Position numbers and translations under genes: made by a program. A stretch of DNA of 36,857 bases. Source: an uncultured Oscillospiraceae bacterium. GTDB taxonomy: Bacteria > Bacillota > Clostridia > Oscillospirales > Ruminococcaceae. The notes beneath the pieces were generated by a model. It did not search any database, had not been told where the DNA came from, and saw only the letters and a list, made by a program, of their open reading frames with translations. The stretch lies in NCBI GenBank assembly GCA_949285935.1, contig CASEAH010000061.1, positions 1 to 36,857 of the forward strand, given 5' to 3'. Shown one piece after another: positions 1 through 8,267 of the stretch (position 1 is the stretch's first letter; the number at the start of each line of letters is the position of its first letter).

Positions 1-356
1 AGGCCGAGTTCTTCTCCTTCGGCACCAACGACCTGACCCAGATGACCTTCGGCTTCTCCCGTGACGACGCCGGCAAGTTCCTGGGCGCCTACTACGACAA
101 GAAGATCTACGAGCAGGATCCCTTTGCCCGTCTGGATCAGGTGGGCGTGGGCAAGCTGATCGACATTGCCTGCAAGCTGGGCCGCGAGACCCGCCCCGAC
201 CTGAAGCTGGGCGTCTGCGGCGAGGTAGGCGGCGATCCCTCTTCTGTGGTGTTCTTCCACAATGTGGGTCTCACCTACGTCTCCTGCTCTCCCTACCGTG
301 TGCCCATCGCTCGTCTGGCTGCCGCTCAGGCTGCTATCAAGAATCCCCGCAAGTAA
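1..356 (+). CDS. ppdK: Pyruvate, phosphate dikinase, C-terminal fragment
   Basis: Only the last ~117 codons are present; the reading frame is open from base 3 and the start lies outside the window. PPDK interconverts pyruvate, ATP and phosphate with PEP, AMP and pyrophosphate. The fragment is the end of the PEP/pyruvate-binding TIM barrel. It shows the family signature [17 protein letters not shown], the catalytic-cysteine loop [11 protein letters not shown], and the closing [17 protein letters not shown]. In the family the residue two after Cys is usually Glu followed by His (CGEHGGDPSS); here that His is Val, which I note as a deviation. Two hairpins follow the stop codon, so the gene is probably the last of its transcript. 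Confidence 0.97.
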   Translation, partial: AEFFSFGTNDLTQMTFGFSRDDAGKFLGAYYDKKIYEQDPFARLDQVGVGKLIDIACKLGRETRPDLKLGVCGEVGGDPSSVVFFHNVGLTYVSCSPYRVPIARLAAAQAAIKNPRK

Positions 357-390
357 TTTTGGGGCGTGCACATGGCACTAAAGTAAAAAA

Positions 391-419
391 ATCCCCCGGC
401 TGGGCCGGGGGATTTTTTT
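391..419 (+). terminator. Intrinsic terminator of ppdK
   Basis: Nine-base-pair stem ATCCCCCGG/CCGGGGGAT with a short loop, followed by seven T. A run of A precedes the stem, so it could also act on the opposite strand. It lies 35 bases after the ppdK stop codon. Confidence 0.93.
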
Positions 420-426
420 ACATAAG

Positions 427-453
427 AAAGCCATCGGCACAGCCGATGGCTTT
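427..453 (+). terminator. Second hairpin after ppdK (tandem terminator-like)
   Basis: Perfect 12-bp inverted repeat AAAGCCATCGGC / GCCGATGGCTTT with a 3-nt loop, just after the first terminator. The arms themselves end in TTT and a weaker T run follows after CAAAC. It may be a back-up terminator, or a bidirectional barrier between ppdK and the opposing fab operon. Confidence 0.6.
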
Positions 454-603
454 CAAACTTTTTCACACCTCAAAAATATCCGGAAAAACGATGAAAATCA
501 AGAACCATAGGGACCCGGGCAAATATCCCAGAGCAGGAGACGGGCGCTCTTGGAAATGAAAATAAGACAGGCACCCATAGATTCTGCCCACGACAGATCC
601 TGA

Positions 604-621
604 GCGGTTTGGACAAACCGC
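604..621. other. Inverted repeat downstream of fabT
   Basis: Perfect GCGGTTT/AAACCGC stem with a GGAC loop, 16-33 bases past the fabT stop codon on the minus strand. There is no T run after it on the minus strand, so it is at best a weak or Rho-assisted end for the fab operon. I see no gene between 454 and 636. Confidence 0.35.
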
Positions 622-636
622 CGGTCATGAGGGCAG

Positions 637-1107
637 TCACGATTCATGCTGCGGCGGGATGGGAATGCTCTCCACCTGGATCTCGGGCATCAGCTCCCGG
701 GAAATGACCTGAAGCATCTCCTCCAGCTTACGGACGTCCTGTTCCGGAAACCGCTCCCGGATGCGGCGCATCACCACAGCCACATAGTCGTAGCTGATGC
801 CATAGTAATCCATATATTTCTGCGTAACTTCCAGATGGTACTCCCGCTTGTCCTCGGTGGAGCGCACCTTGCGCAGATACCCTTTTTTGATAAGGCTGCC
901 CACCTTGTAGGCGGCATTGGCCTGGGAGATCTGGACAAAGTAGGCAAATTCATTGATGGTGGGCCGCCCCAGAGCATAGATGACCTCCATGCAAAAGGTC
1001 TCCACCGCCGTCAGGGTGGCCTCCCGCTCCTCAAAGCGGTTAAAAATTCTTTTATACAGGTTCAGCTTGAACTTGGTGTATACCTCGTTAAATGTCGCTT
1101 CCAGCAA
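637..1107 (-). CDS. fabT: MarR-family regulator, FabT-like
   Basis: A protein of 156 residues with a winged-helix MarR fold: the helix-turn-helix region reads PTINEFAYFVQISQANAAYKVGSLIKKG (split as PTINEFAYFVQISQ, then ANAAYKVGSLIKKG), followed by a basic wing RKVRSTEDKREYHLEV. FabT-type regulators repress fab genes using acyl-ACP as corepressor in lactic bacteria. The start is taken as TTG at 1107 because GGGGGAGG lies 8 bases upstream (1116-1123); an in-frame ATG at 1155 has no ribosome-binding site, and the open frame continuing upstream overlaps fabZ and is spurious. Position is unusual: the regulator is the last gene of the operon, 74 bp after fabZ. Function is inferred from family and context; the operator is proposed at the acpP promoter. 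Confidence 0.85.
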   Translation of the reverse strand: MLEATFNEVYTKFKLNLYKRIFNRFEEREATLTAVETFCMEVIYALGRPTINEFAYFVQISQANAAYKVGSLIKKGYLRKVRSTEDKREYHLEVTQKYMDYYGISYDYVAVVMRRIRERFPEQDVRKLEEMLQVISRELMPEIQVESIPIPPQHES

Positions 1108-1115
1108 TCGGAAAA

Positions 1116-1123
1116 CCTCCCCC
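1116..1123 (-). promoter_or_regulatory. Ribosome-binding site fixing a TTG start for fabT
   Basis: GGGGGAGG on the minus strand, 8 bases before TTG. It is the only good Shine-Dalgarno sequence near the 5' end of this frame and argues for the TTG start rather than the upstream ATG at 1155. Confidence 0.7.
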
Positions 1124-1181
1124 GGGCAGCTGTGGTAGTTTTTATCATACCACATTCCCGGGTCGGGCGCAAAGGGGGGGA

Positions 1182-1610
1182 TCACCGTTCCACGGCAAAG
1201 GTGAGGGTGGCACGGGCGGCAACCTTGCCTCCCACCGTCGCCACCGCCTCGCCAATGCCCAGAGGTCCCCGCTCCCGCACCAGGCGGCACTCCAGCTCCA
1301 GCACATCCCCGGGACGCACCTGAGCCTTGAAGCGGGCCTCCTTCACGCCGCCAAAAAAGGCGATTTTCCCTTTGTTTTCCGGCTTGCTCAGCACCGCCAC
1401 CGCCCCTACCTGGGCCAGGGCCTCCAGGATCAGGACCCCGGGCATCACATGATGCTGGGGGAAATGTCCCGAAAACCAGGGCTCCGAAGCGGTGACACAT
1501 TTGACCCCCCGGGCCCACTGGCCGGGCTCAAAATCGGTGATCCGGTCCACCAGCAGGAAGGGCCACCGGTGGGGAAGGATCTCCTGGATCTGGTTGGAAT
1601 TGAGTTCCAT
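1182..1610 (-). CDS. fabZ: 3-hydroxyacyl-[ACP] dehydratase FabZ
   Basis: A protein of 142 residues, normal for the single hot-dog-fold FabZ. It dehydrates 3-hydroxyacyl-ACP to trans-2-enoyl-ACP in fatty-acid elongation. The substrate-tunnel motif LPHRWPFLLVDRI lies near the N-terminus, and the active site GHFPQHHVMPGVLILEALAQ supplies the catalytic His (in GHF) and Glu (in LEALAQ). The usual GHPVMPG reads QHHVMPG. The ATG has AAGGAGG upstream. No fabA or fabM is visible in the cluster, so this FabZ may also contribute to the isomerisation needed for unsaturated chains, or another locus does so. It sits 12 bp after fabF. Confidence 0.97.
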   Translation of the reverse strand: MELNSNQIQEILPHRWPFLLVDRITDFEPGQWARGVKCVTASEPWFSGHFPQHHVMPGVLILEALAQVGAVAVLSKPENKGKIAFFGGVKEARFKAQVRPGDVLELECRLVRERGPLGIGEAVATVGGKVAARATLTFAVER

Positions 1611-1622
1611 GTCATATCCTCC

Positions 1623-2858
1623 TTATTCCTGGTACCGCCGCAGGGCCAGCACGGCGTTGTGTCCGCCAAAGCCCAGGGAATTGGACAGGGCGCAGCGCAG
1701 TTCCTGAGTTCGTCCCACTCCGGGCACCATATCCAGATCACAATCGGGGTCGGGCTCCCGATAGCCGATGGTGGCGGGGACATAGCCTTCCCGCAGGGCC
1801 AGAGCGGTGATAATGGCCTCTACCGCACCGCTGGCCCCCAGCAAATGTCCGGTCATGGATTTGGTGGAGCTGACGGGGATCTGCCCGGCCCGGGCACCCA
1901 GCGCCGCCTTGACGGCCAGCGTCTCACACCGGTCGTTGAGGGGAGTGGAGGTGCCGTGGGCATTGATGTAATCCACATCTTCCGCTTCAAGGCCGCCGTC
2001 TGCCATTGCAAGGGCCATGCACCGGGCAGCGCCCTCGCCGTCGGGAGCGGGGGCAGTCATATGGTAGGCATCGCAGGTGGCTCCGTAACCCACCACTTCG
2101 CCGTAGATCACGGCACCCCGCGCTTTGGCATGGCTTTCCTCTTCCAGGACCAAAGCCCCGGCTCCCTCGCCCATCACAAAGCCGGAACGCTCCCGGTCAA
2201 AGGGGATGCTGGCCCGGGCAGGATCCCGGGACTCGCACAGTGCCCGCATGGAGGTAAATCCGCCGATGGCCAGGGGTGTGATGGTGGATTCGGCGCCGCC
2301 GCAGACCATCACAGTGGCGTAGCCGTCCCGGATATGGCGGAAAGCGTCTCCAATGGCGTTGGCTCCGCTGGCGCAGGCAGTGACCACACAGCTGCACATT
2401 CCCTTGAGGCCCAGATCCAGGGCAATGGTCCCCGCCGCCATATTGGAGATACACATGGGGATAAAGAAGGGGGAGACCCGGTCAAATCCCCGCTCCCGGC
2501 CGCGGTCATGCTCCGCCTCGATGGTGGGAAGGCCGCCGATGCCGGAAGAGAAAATCACGCCGGCCCGGGTGGGGTCGCAGTTATCGGGGTTGAGTCCGCT
2601 CTGGCCATAGGCCTCCCGGGCCGCCAGCACCGCCAGCTGGGTAAAGCGGTCCATCTTCCGGGCCGACTTGCCTATCCGGGCCGCAGGATCCAGATTTTTG
2701 ATTTCGGCGGCCAGCTGCACCTTCTGGGCCGAGGCATCGTAGGCGGTGATGGGGGCAATGCCGCAGGTCCCCGCCCGGACCCCCGCCCAAAGTTCCGCTG
2801 TGGTATTTCCGATAGGGGTCACTGCCCCCATGCCTGTAATGACCACTCGTCTTTTCAT
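1623..2858 (-). CDS. fabF: Beta-ketoacyl-[ACP] synthase II FabF
   Basis: A protein of 411 residues, the usual KAS II length. It condenses malonyl-ACP with acyl-ACP during chain elongation. The start MKRRVVITGMGAVTPIGN is typical of the family. The Cys-His-His triad is visible: the nucleophile in VTACASGANAIGDAF, one His in NAHGTSTPLND, and Lys/His in STKSMTGHLLGASGAVEA. The C-terminal GFGGHNAVL loop closes the thiolase fold. It is preceded by an intercistronic stretch of 76 bp with two hairpins, the widest gap between the enzyme genes of the operon, and followed by fabZ. Confidence 0.98.
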   Translation of the reverse strand: MKRRVVITGMGAVTPIGNTTAELWAGVRAGTCGIAPITAYDASAQKVQLAAEIKNLDPAARIGKSARKMDRFTQLAVLAAREAYGQSGLNPDNCDPTRAGVIFSSGIGGLPTIEAEHDRGRERGFDRVSPFFIPMCISNMAAGTIALDLGLKGMCSCVVTACASGANAIGDAFRHIRDGYATVMVCGGAESTITPLAIGGFTSMRALCESRDPARASIPFDRERSGFVMGEGAGALVLEEESHAKARGAVIYGEVVGYGATCDAYHMTAPAPDGEGAARCMALAMADGGLEAEDVDYINAHGTSTPLNDRCETLAVKAALGARAGQIPVSSTKSMTGHLLGASGAVEAIITALALREGYVPATIGYREPDPDCDLDMVPGVGRTQELRCALSNSLGFGGHNAVLALRRYQE

Positions 2859-2877
2859 ACCTTGTCGCTCCTTGCCT

Positions 2878-2920
2878 GGGGGAGGACTCTCACTCCCCCG
2901 CTGTTCTCCCCGGACCGGGG
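2878..2920. other. Intercistronic hairpins between fabG and fabF
   Basis: Two GC stems lie in the 76-bp gap: GGGGGAG/CTCCCCC (2878-2899) and CCCCG/CGGGG (2908-2920). Neither has a minus-strand T run, so they are not terminators. They could mark an RNA processing point or stabilise one half of the polycistronic message; this is inference. Confidence 0.4.
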
Positions 2921-2934
2921 TCTTTGTTTTTTAT

Positions 2935-3678
2935 TTATATGGACATACCGCCGTCCACGCTCAGTACCTGTCCGGTAATATAGGCGGCATCGGGGCCGGC
3001 CAGAAAGGCCACTGCCGCCGCTACCTCTTCCGCCTGCCCCAGACGGCCCAGGGGAATGCTTCCCAGCAGCTGCTCCCGCACCTTGTCGGGCAGCACCGCT
3101 GTCATGTCGGTATCAATAAAGCCGGGTGCTACGGCATTGACGGTGACCCCCCGGCTCCCCAGTTCCTTGGCCAGGGATTTGGTCATTCCAATGAGCCCCG
3201 CCTTGCTGGCGGCGTAATTGACCTGCCCCGCATTGCCGTGGAGACCCACCACGCTGCTCATATTGATGATCCGACCCGACCGGCGGCGGGCCATCAGGCG
3301 GCTGGCAATCCGCATGCACCGGAAAGCCCCCTTCAGGTTTACTTCCAGCACCCGGTCCAGATCCTCATCGCTCATCCGCATCAGCAGTCCATCCCGGGTG
3401 ATGCCCGCGTTGTTTACCAGCACGTCAGCGCCGCCAAAAGCCTCGGCTGCCCGGTCAAACAGCGCCTGGCAGACCGCCTCCTCTGAAACGTCCCCCTTGA
3501 CTGCCTCCGCCCCTGCGCCCAGGGCACGGATGGCCTCCAAAGTCTCCTCAGCCGCCTGGTCGTTGCCGGCGTAGCCCAGAACGATATCAAAGCCTTCCGC
3601 CGCCAGCCGCAGGCAGACCGCCCGGCCGATCCCCCGGCTTCCGCCGGTGACAATGGCGCATTTTCTTTGCTGTTCCAT
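2935..3678 (-). CDS. fabG: 3-oxoacyl-[ACP] reductase FabG
   Basis: A short-chain dehydrogenase of 247 residues that reduces 3-oxoacyl-ACP with NADPH. The Rossmann motif TGGSRGIGRA lies at residues 12-21. NNAG follows mid-protein, then the catalytic Ser (INMSSVVG) and the YAASKAG dyad of Tyr and Lys. It ends with the classical GQVLSVDGGMSI of FabG. The start has AAAAGGAGG 8 bases upstream, which overlaps the end of fabD. Context between fabD and fabF makes FabG firm within a large superfamily. Confidence 0.97.
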   Translation of the reverse strand: MEQQRKCAIVTGGSRGIGRAVCLRLAAEGFDIVLGYAGNDQAAEETLEAIRALGAGAEAVKGDVSEEAVCQALFDRAAEAFGGADVLVNNAGITRDGLLMRMSDEDLDRVLEVNLKGAFRCMRIASRLMARRRSGRIINMSSVVGLHGNAGQVNYAASKAGLIGMTKSLAKELGSRGVTVNAVAPGFIDTDMTAVLPDKVREQLLGSIPLGRLGQAEEVAAAVAFLAGPDAAYITGQVLSVDGGMSI

Positions 3679-3682
3679 GGGG

Positions 3683-4624
3683 TCATCCTCCTTTTACCGC
3701 TTCCAGCACCCCATCCACACCCGCCAGGTCTCCCGCCTGGAGGGTACGGATCCCCGGCGCCGTCTTTTTCACAAAGCCGCTCAACGCCCGGCCCGGCCCG
3801 ATCTCTACCACGGTATCCACCCCCTGGCTCTCCAGCCAGCGGATGGTGCCTTCCATCAGGGTCGGGCTTTTGACCTGGCGCACCAGCATCTCCGCCACTG
3901 TCACCCCCGGCTCCAGAGGACGGGCGGTAGCGTTGAAAACCACCGGCAGTCTCATGGGCGCCAGTTTCTCTTCCTCCAGCCGCTGCGCCAGTTCCCGGGC
4001 CGCCGGTTCCATCAGCGTGGTGTGGAAAGGTCCGCTGACATTGAGAGGAATGCACCGTTTGGCGCCCCGGGCCAGCGCCAGAGCACCAGCCCGTTCCACC
4101 GCTTCCCGGTGGCCGCTGAGGACGATCTGGCCGGGACAGTTGCAGTTGGCCACTTCCGCCCGGCCTTCTCCCGCTTCAGACGCCTCCCGGCAGACTTCCT
4201 CCGCCGTTTCCCGGGTAAGCCCCAGCACGGCGGTCATCCCGGCTTCCAGCCCCGCCGCAGCCCGCTCCATGGCCTGGCCCCGGAAGGCAACCAGGCCCAC
4301 GGCCTGACCGGGACTGAGCACCCCGGCGCAGCATAAAGCAGAATATTCTCCCAGGCTCAGCCCGGCGGCATAAGCCGGCTCTACGCCTTCCTCCCGGAAC
4401 AGGGCGGTGACGGCGGCGGCAAAGGCCACCATGCAGGGTTGGGTGTACCGGGTCATGGAAAGGGTTTCCATAGGGCCCCGGAAGCACAGCTCCTTTAAAT
4501 CAAAATCCACCTCTTCCGCCGCCCGGTCCAGCACCCGGCGGAACGCAGGCCGGGCCTCATACAGGTCCTGCCCCATGCCGGGCTGCTGACTGCCCTGTCC
4601 GGCGTATAAAAAGGCCAGCTTCAT
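3683..4624 (-). CDS. fabD: Malonyl-CoA:ACP transacylase FabD
   Basis: A protein of 313 residues that moves malonyl from CoA to ACP, feeding elongation. It begins MKLAFLYAGQGSQQPGMG, the family signature. The nucleophile elbow is GLSLGEYSAL (GHSLGEYSAL in most members; here the His is Leu), and the catalytic His lies in GPFHTTLM. The C-terminal IGPGRALSGF motif is intact. It has AAGGAGG upstream of its ATG and is packed between fabK and fabG. Confidence 0.97.
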   Translation of the reverse strand: MKLAFLYAGQGSQQPGMGQDLYEARPAFRRVLDRAAEEVDFDLKELCFRGPMETLSMTRYTQPCMVAFAAAVTALFREEGVEPAYAAGLSLGEYSALCCAGVLSPGQAVGLVAFRGQAMERAAAGLEAGMTAVLGLTRETAEEVCREASEAGEGRAEVANCNCPGQIVLSGHREAVERAGALALARGAKRCIPLNVSGPFHTTLMEPAARELAQRLEEEKLAPMRLPVVFNATARPLEPGVTVAEMLVRQVKSPTLMEGTIRWLESQGVDTVVEIGPGRALSGFVKKTAPGIRTLQAGDLAGVDGVLEAVKGG

Positions 4625-4636
4625 GGCGCGTCCTCC

Positions 4637-5575
4637 TTATCTTTCCGCGGCGGACAGGCCCGCCAGAGTGTCCTCATATTCCCGCCACATATCCTCCAGG
4701 ATCTGGGCTACCGGACGGATTTCATGAAGCTGCCCGGCCACCTGGCCCGCCATCAGGGAACCGGTCTGGGTATCTCCCTCAAAGACCGCCCGGCGCAGGG
4801 AGCCCAGGGTATAATGCTCCAGTTCCTCCCGGCTGGCGCCCTCCTTTTCCCGGCGGACATATTCCCGGGCCATCCGGTTCTTGAGGATGCGCACCGGCGT
4901 CCCGGCAATGCGGCCGGTGACCACTGTGTCGGAATCTCCTGCCCGGAGCAGGGCTTCCTTGTAGTTGGAATGGATGGGACACTCCTCAGACACCAGCAGG
5001 CAGGTGCCCACCTGGACCCCCACCGCGCCCAGGGCAAAAGCCGCCAGCAGCTGCCGGCCGCCCGCCACGCCGCCCGCGGCGATGACCGGCACCTTTACCG
5101 CGTCCACTACCTGAGGGGTCAGGGCCATGGTGGTCATCTCGCCCACATGGCCGCCGCTTTCCGTGCCCTCGGCAATAACGCCGTCGACTCCCGCCTGCTC
5201 CATCCGCCGGGCCAGGGCAACACCGGGCACCACGGGGTAGACCAGGCATCCGGCCTGTTTCCACTGTTCCACATATTTTCCGGGATTGCCCGCTCCGGTG
5301 GTCACCACCGGCACCCGCTCCTGGGCGGCAATGGCGGCCATCTCCTCCGCCTGGGGGTGCATCAGCATAATGTTGACCCCAAAGGGCTCCTGGGTCAGGG
5401 ACCGGCACTCCCGGATATTCTCCCGGAAGGTCTCGGCGCTCATACCGCCACCGCCAATGAGTCCCAGTCCTCCGGCGTTGGACACCGCCGCGGCAAAGCG
5501 TCCGGTGGCGATATTGGCCATCCCCCCCTGGATAATGGGGTACTTTATACCTAAAATCTCGTTGAGTCGTTTCAT
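4637..5575 (-). CDS. fabK: Enoyl-[ACP] reductase FabK (FMN-dependent)
   Basis: A protein of 312 residues of the nitronate-monooxygenase-like TIM barrel family. FabK performs the last, NADH/FMN-dependent reduction of each elongation round. Signatures are YPIIQGGMANIATGRFAAA near the N-terminus, NIMLMHPQ, GTESGGHVGEMTT (active-site region) and AAGGVAGGRQ for FMN phosphate. The start is the ATG at 5575 with GGGAGG upstream; a longer in-frame Met at 5611 overlaps fabH and has no ribosome-binding site. No FabI is visible in the window. FabK enzymes are intrinsically insensitive to triclosan, an established family property. Confidence 0.95.
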   Translation of the reverse strand: MKRLNEILGIKYPIIQGGMANIATGRFAAAVSNAGGLGLIGGGGMSAETFRENIRECRSLTQEPFGVNIMLMHPQAEEMAAIAAQERVPVVTTGAGNPGKYVEQWKQAGCLVYPVVPGVALARRMEQAGVDGVIAEGTESGGHVGEMTTMALTPQVVDAVKVPVIAAGGVAGGRQLLAAFALGAVGVQVGTCLLVSEECPIHSNYKEALLRAGDSDTVVTGRIAGTPVRILKNRMAREYVRREKEGASREELEHYTLGSLRRAVFEGDTQTGSLMAGQVAGQLHEIRPVAQILEDMWREYEDTLAGLSAAER

Positions 5576-5604
5576 CTGTCTCTTCCTCCCTGCGGCGGCG
5601 CCGC

Positions 5605-6558
5605 TTACCATTCCATCAGGGCGGCGCCCCAGGTGAGGCCCCCGCCGAATCCTGCCAGCACCAGCTTCTGCCCTCTGCGGAGCAGCCCGCCCCGGTTCAT
5701 TTCATCCAGGGCAATGGGGATGCTGGCCGCCGAAGTGTTGCCGTATTCCGACAGGTTCATAAAAAATTTTTCTTCCGGCTGCGCCAGGGTCTTGGCCACA
5801 TGGGCGATGATCCGGGCGTTGGCCTGGTGGCAGAGATACCAGTCCACCTGGCTGCCGGAAATTCCCGCTTCCTCCGTTACCCGGCGGATGGCCCGGGGCA
5901 CCGTATCCACGGCAAAACGGAATACCTCCCGTCCGTCCATCTGCACCACTGGAGACAGGGGGCCGCCGGAGCCGGTGATCCCGGCACAGCGCAGGGCCTG
6001 GGCGTCTCCCCGGGCCCCTGCCGTCCAGACAAAGGGGGCTTCCGGAGCTGCGGCCACCACGGCGGCTCCCGCTCCGTCCCCGAAAAGCACGCAGGTCCCC
6101 CGGTCGGTAAAGTCCACCACCCGGGAAAGGACCTCGGACCCCACCACCAGCACATACCGGTCCGGTTCCTGGCAGAGGAGCCCCCGTGCCACCCGCAATC
6201 CGTACAGAAACCCGCTGCAGGCGCTGTTGAGATCCAGCGCGGTAACATCCTGGGGCAGGCCCAGCTGCTGCTGCAGCAGGCAGGCGGTATTGGGCACCAG
6301 GGTGCTGGGGGTAAAAGTAGCCACCAGCACGGCGCCGATCTTTTCCGGCGGGACGCCGCCGCTTTCCAGCGCCGCCCGGGCCGCTCCCAAAGCCAGAGAC
6401 ACGGTGTCCTCCTCCGGGGCCGCAAAACGTCTGCGGCGGATGCCGGTGCGCTGGGTGATCCACTGGTCGCTGGTTTCCACCAGAGCGGCCATGTCATCGT
6501 TGGTGACCACACGGCGGGGCAGGCAACTGCCGGTGGAGATGATTTTGATCCCTGTCAC
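5605..6558 (-). CDS. fabH: Beta-ketoacyl-[ACP] synthase III FabH
   Basis: A protein of 317 residues that starts fatty-acid synthesis by condensing an acyl-CoA with malonyl-ACP. The Cys-His-Asn triad is clear: LNSACSGFLYGL, CHQANARI and EYGNTSAASIPIAL. The N-terminus carries TSDQWITQRTGIRRRR, the FabH CoA-binding region. The start is GTG at 6558, with AAAGGA placed inside the last codons of accA. Only 5 bases separate it from accA, so translation is probably coupled. Primer specificity (acetyl versus branched) cannot be read from sequence alone. Confidence 0.97.
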   Translation of the reverse strand: MTGIKIISTGSCLPRRVVTNDDMAALVETSDQWITQRTGIRRRRFAAPEEDTVSLALGAARAALESGGVPPEKIGAVLVATFTPSTLVPNTACLLQQQLGLPQDVTALDLNSACSGFLYGLRVARGLLCQEPDRYVLVVGSEVLSRVVDFTDRGTCVLFGDGAGAAVVAAAPEAPFVWTAGARGDAQALRCAGITGSGGPLSPVVQMDGREVFRFAVDTVPRAIRRVTEEAGISGSQVDWYLCHQANARIIAHVAKTLAQPEEKFFMNLSEYGNTSAASIPIALDEMNRGGLLRRGQKLVLAGFGGGLTWGAALMEW

Positions 6559-6563
6559 AGAGT

Positions 6564-7388
6564 TCAGTCCTTTCCCTTATCTTTGGGGGACAGGTCCCCC
6601 ATGCGGCGGAATTTCCGCTGCCGCCGGGCTGCCAGCGCCGGTCCCGAAAGTTTGCACAGCCGTTCCAGTTCTCCTGCCAGCAGCTTGTGGAGCGCCAGGA
6701 ACACCTGGGCCGAGTCGGGCCGGATTCCGCCTTCCGGTTCCGGTATTACATGGTCGGCTACTCCCGCCTCCAGCAGATCGGCGGCGGTAAGGCGCATCAG
6801 GCGGCATGCTTCCTCCGCCCGGGAGCTGTCCTTCCAGAGGATGCTGGCAAATCCCTCGGGGGAGAGGATGGAATAAACCGCATTTTCCAGCATGATGACC
6901 GTATTGGCCAGACCCAAAGCCAGCGCCCCGCCGCTGCCCCCTTCGCCGGTAATGACGGCAATGACCGGCACCTGCAGCCCGCTGAGGGTATAAAGGCACC
7001 GGGCAATGGCTTCCCCCTGGCCCCGTTCCTCGGCCCCAATGCCCGGGTAGGCCCCCGGGGTGTCCACAAAGGTGATGACGGGGCGGCGGAATTTTTCCGC
7101 CTGCTCCATCAGGCGGAGGGCTTTGCGGTAGCCTTCGGGACTGGCCATACCGAAGTTGCATTTCAGGTTGTCTTCCAGGGTGCGGCCCTTGCGGGTGGCA
7201 ATGACCGTCACCGGCCGCTCCTCAAAGAAGGCCACTCCTCCCAGGATGCTGCCGTCGTCGCCATAGCAGCGGTCTCCGTGCAGTTCAAAAAAATCCCGAA
7301 ACAGGGCGCTGATATATTCTTCGGCGCAGGGCCGCAGAGGGCTTCTGGCCAGAGCCACCCGCTGGGCGGGAGTCAGATTCCGGGCCAT
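6564..7388 (-). CDS. accA: Acetyl-CoA carboxylase carboxyltransferase subunit alpha
   Basis: A protein of 274 residues of the crotonase fold, forming an alpha2beta2 carboxyltransferase with AccD that moves carboxyl from biotin to acetyl-CoA. Motifs include ISALFRDFFELHGDR, FVDTPGAYPGIGAEERGQGEAIA and VITGEGGSGGALAL, the oxyanion glycine loop, followed by NAVYSILSPEG. It is shorter at both ends than E. coli AccA, as in other Firmicutes. It starts 3 bp after accD, consistent with equimolar production of the two subunits. Confidence 0.97.
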   Translation of the reverse strand: MARNLTPAQRVALARSPLRPCAEEYISALFRDFFELHGDRCYGDDGSILGGVAFFEERPVTVIATRKGRTLEDNLKCNFGMASPEGYRKALRLMEQAEKFRRPVITFVDTPGAYPGIGAEERGQGEAIARCLYTLSGLQVPVIAVITGEGGSGGALALGLANTVIMLENAVYSILSPEGFASILWKDSSRAEEACRLMRLTAADLLEAGVADHVIPEPEGGIRPDSAQVFLALHKLLAGELERLCKLSGPALAARRQRKFRRMGDLSPKDKGKD

Positions 7389-7391
7389 GGT

Positions 7392-8264
7392 TCAGCCCTC
7401 CTTTCCGCCGTGGAGGCGCAGCAGCAGAGCCAGGGTCTCCCGCAGCTGCCGCCGGTTCACAATATGATCTACAAAGCCGTGGTCCTGCAGGAACTCCGCC
7501 CGCTGAAAGCCCTCGGGCAGTTCCTGGCCGATGGTCTGCCGGATGACCCGGGGACCGGCAAAGCCGATAAGGGCCCCCGGCTCGGCCAGAATCACATCTC
7601 CCAGGCTGGCAAAGCTGGCGGTAACTCCCCCGGTGGTGGGGTGGCACAGGCAGGAAATATACAGCAGGCCCTCCCGGCCGTGGCGCTCCAGCGCGCCGGC
7701 GGTCTTGGCCATCTGCATCAGGGAAAAGATCCCCTCCTGCATCCGGGCTCCGCCGCTGGAAGAAAAAATCACCACCGGCAGCCGGCTCCGGGTGGCATAC
7801 TCCACCGCCCGGGTGATTTTTTCGCCCACCGCAGTACCCATACTGCCCATGAGAAAGCGCCCGTCCAGTGCCGCAGCCACCGTGCGGATGCCGCCGATGC
7901 GGCCCACGCCCGCCACCGCCGCGTCTTCCAGACCAGTGGTCCGGCGCAGCTCCTCCAGCTTCTTCCGGTAACCGGGAAATTCCAGCGGGTCCCCGGCGGC
8001 CAGCCCGCGGTCCAGCTCCCGCCAGACACCGCCGTCAAAGATCATCCGCATCCGCCGTGGCGCGGAGATCCGCAGGTGATGTCCGCAATGAGGACAGACA
8101 TACTCGTTTTCCCGGAGGCGGGATCGGGGGCTGCCCGTACCGCAGCCGGGACACTGGAGGAACAGATCCTCCGGCGCTTCCCGGGCGGGAATCTCCCGGG
8201 CGGGGCGACGCAGACCGGCCAAAGCCGCCAGCTGCTCCCGCCGCTGGGCAAAAAAATTCTCCAT
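7392..8264 (-). CDS. accD: Acetyl-CoA carboxylase carboxyltransferase subunit beta
   Basis: A protein of 290 residues. A four-cysteine zinc ribbon sits near residues 38-65 (CPGCGTGS then CPHCGHH), then the carboxyltransferase domain with FSSSGGARMQEG, typical of AccD. It pairs with AccA to transfer carboxyl from biotin-BCCP to acetyl-CoA. The gene lies 3 bp after accC and 3 bp before accA. Confidence 0.97.
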   Translation of the reverse strand: MENFFAQRREQLAALAGLRRPAREIPAREAPEDLFLQCPGCGTGSPRSRLRENEYVCPHCGHHLRISAPRRMRMIFDGGVWRELDRGLAAGDPLEFPGYRKKLEELRRTTGLEDAAVAGVGRIGGIRTVAAALDGRFLMGSMGTAVGEKITRAVEYATRSRLPVVIFSSSGGARMQEGIFSLMQMAKTAGALERHGREGLLYISCLCHPTTGGVTASFASLGDVILAEPGALIGFAGPRVIRQTIGQELPEGFQRAEFLQDHGFVDHIVNRRQLRETLALLLRLHGGKEG

Positions 8265-8267
8265 CCC

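Noticed and set aside
637-1518. 293-residue version of the MarR protein extending over fabZ
   Set aside because: The extension is out of frame with fabZ, Gly-rich and lacks a start signal; TTG at 1107 with a strong ribosome-binding site is preferred.
1092-2978. 628-codon plus-strand open frame opposite fabZ and fabF
   Set aside because: It is antisense to two well-recognised genes, has no ribosome-binding site and a composition (Gly, His, Pro, Gln) typical of GC-rich antisense frames.
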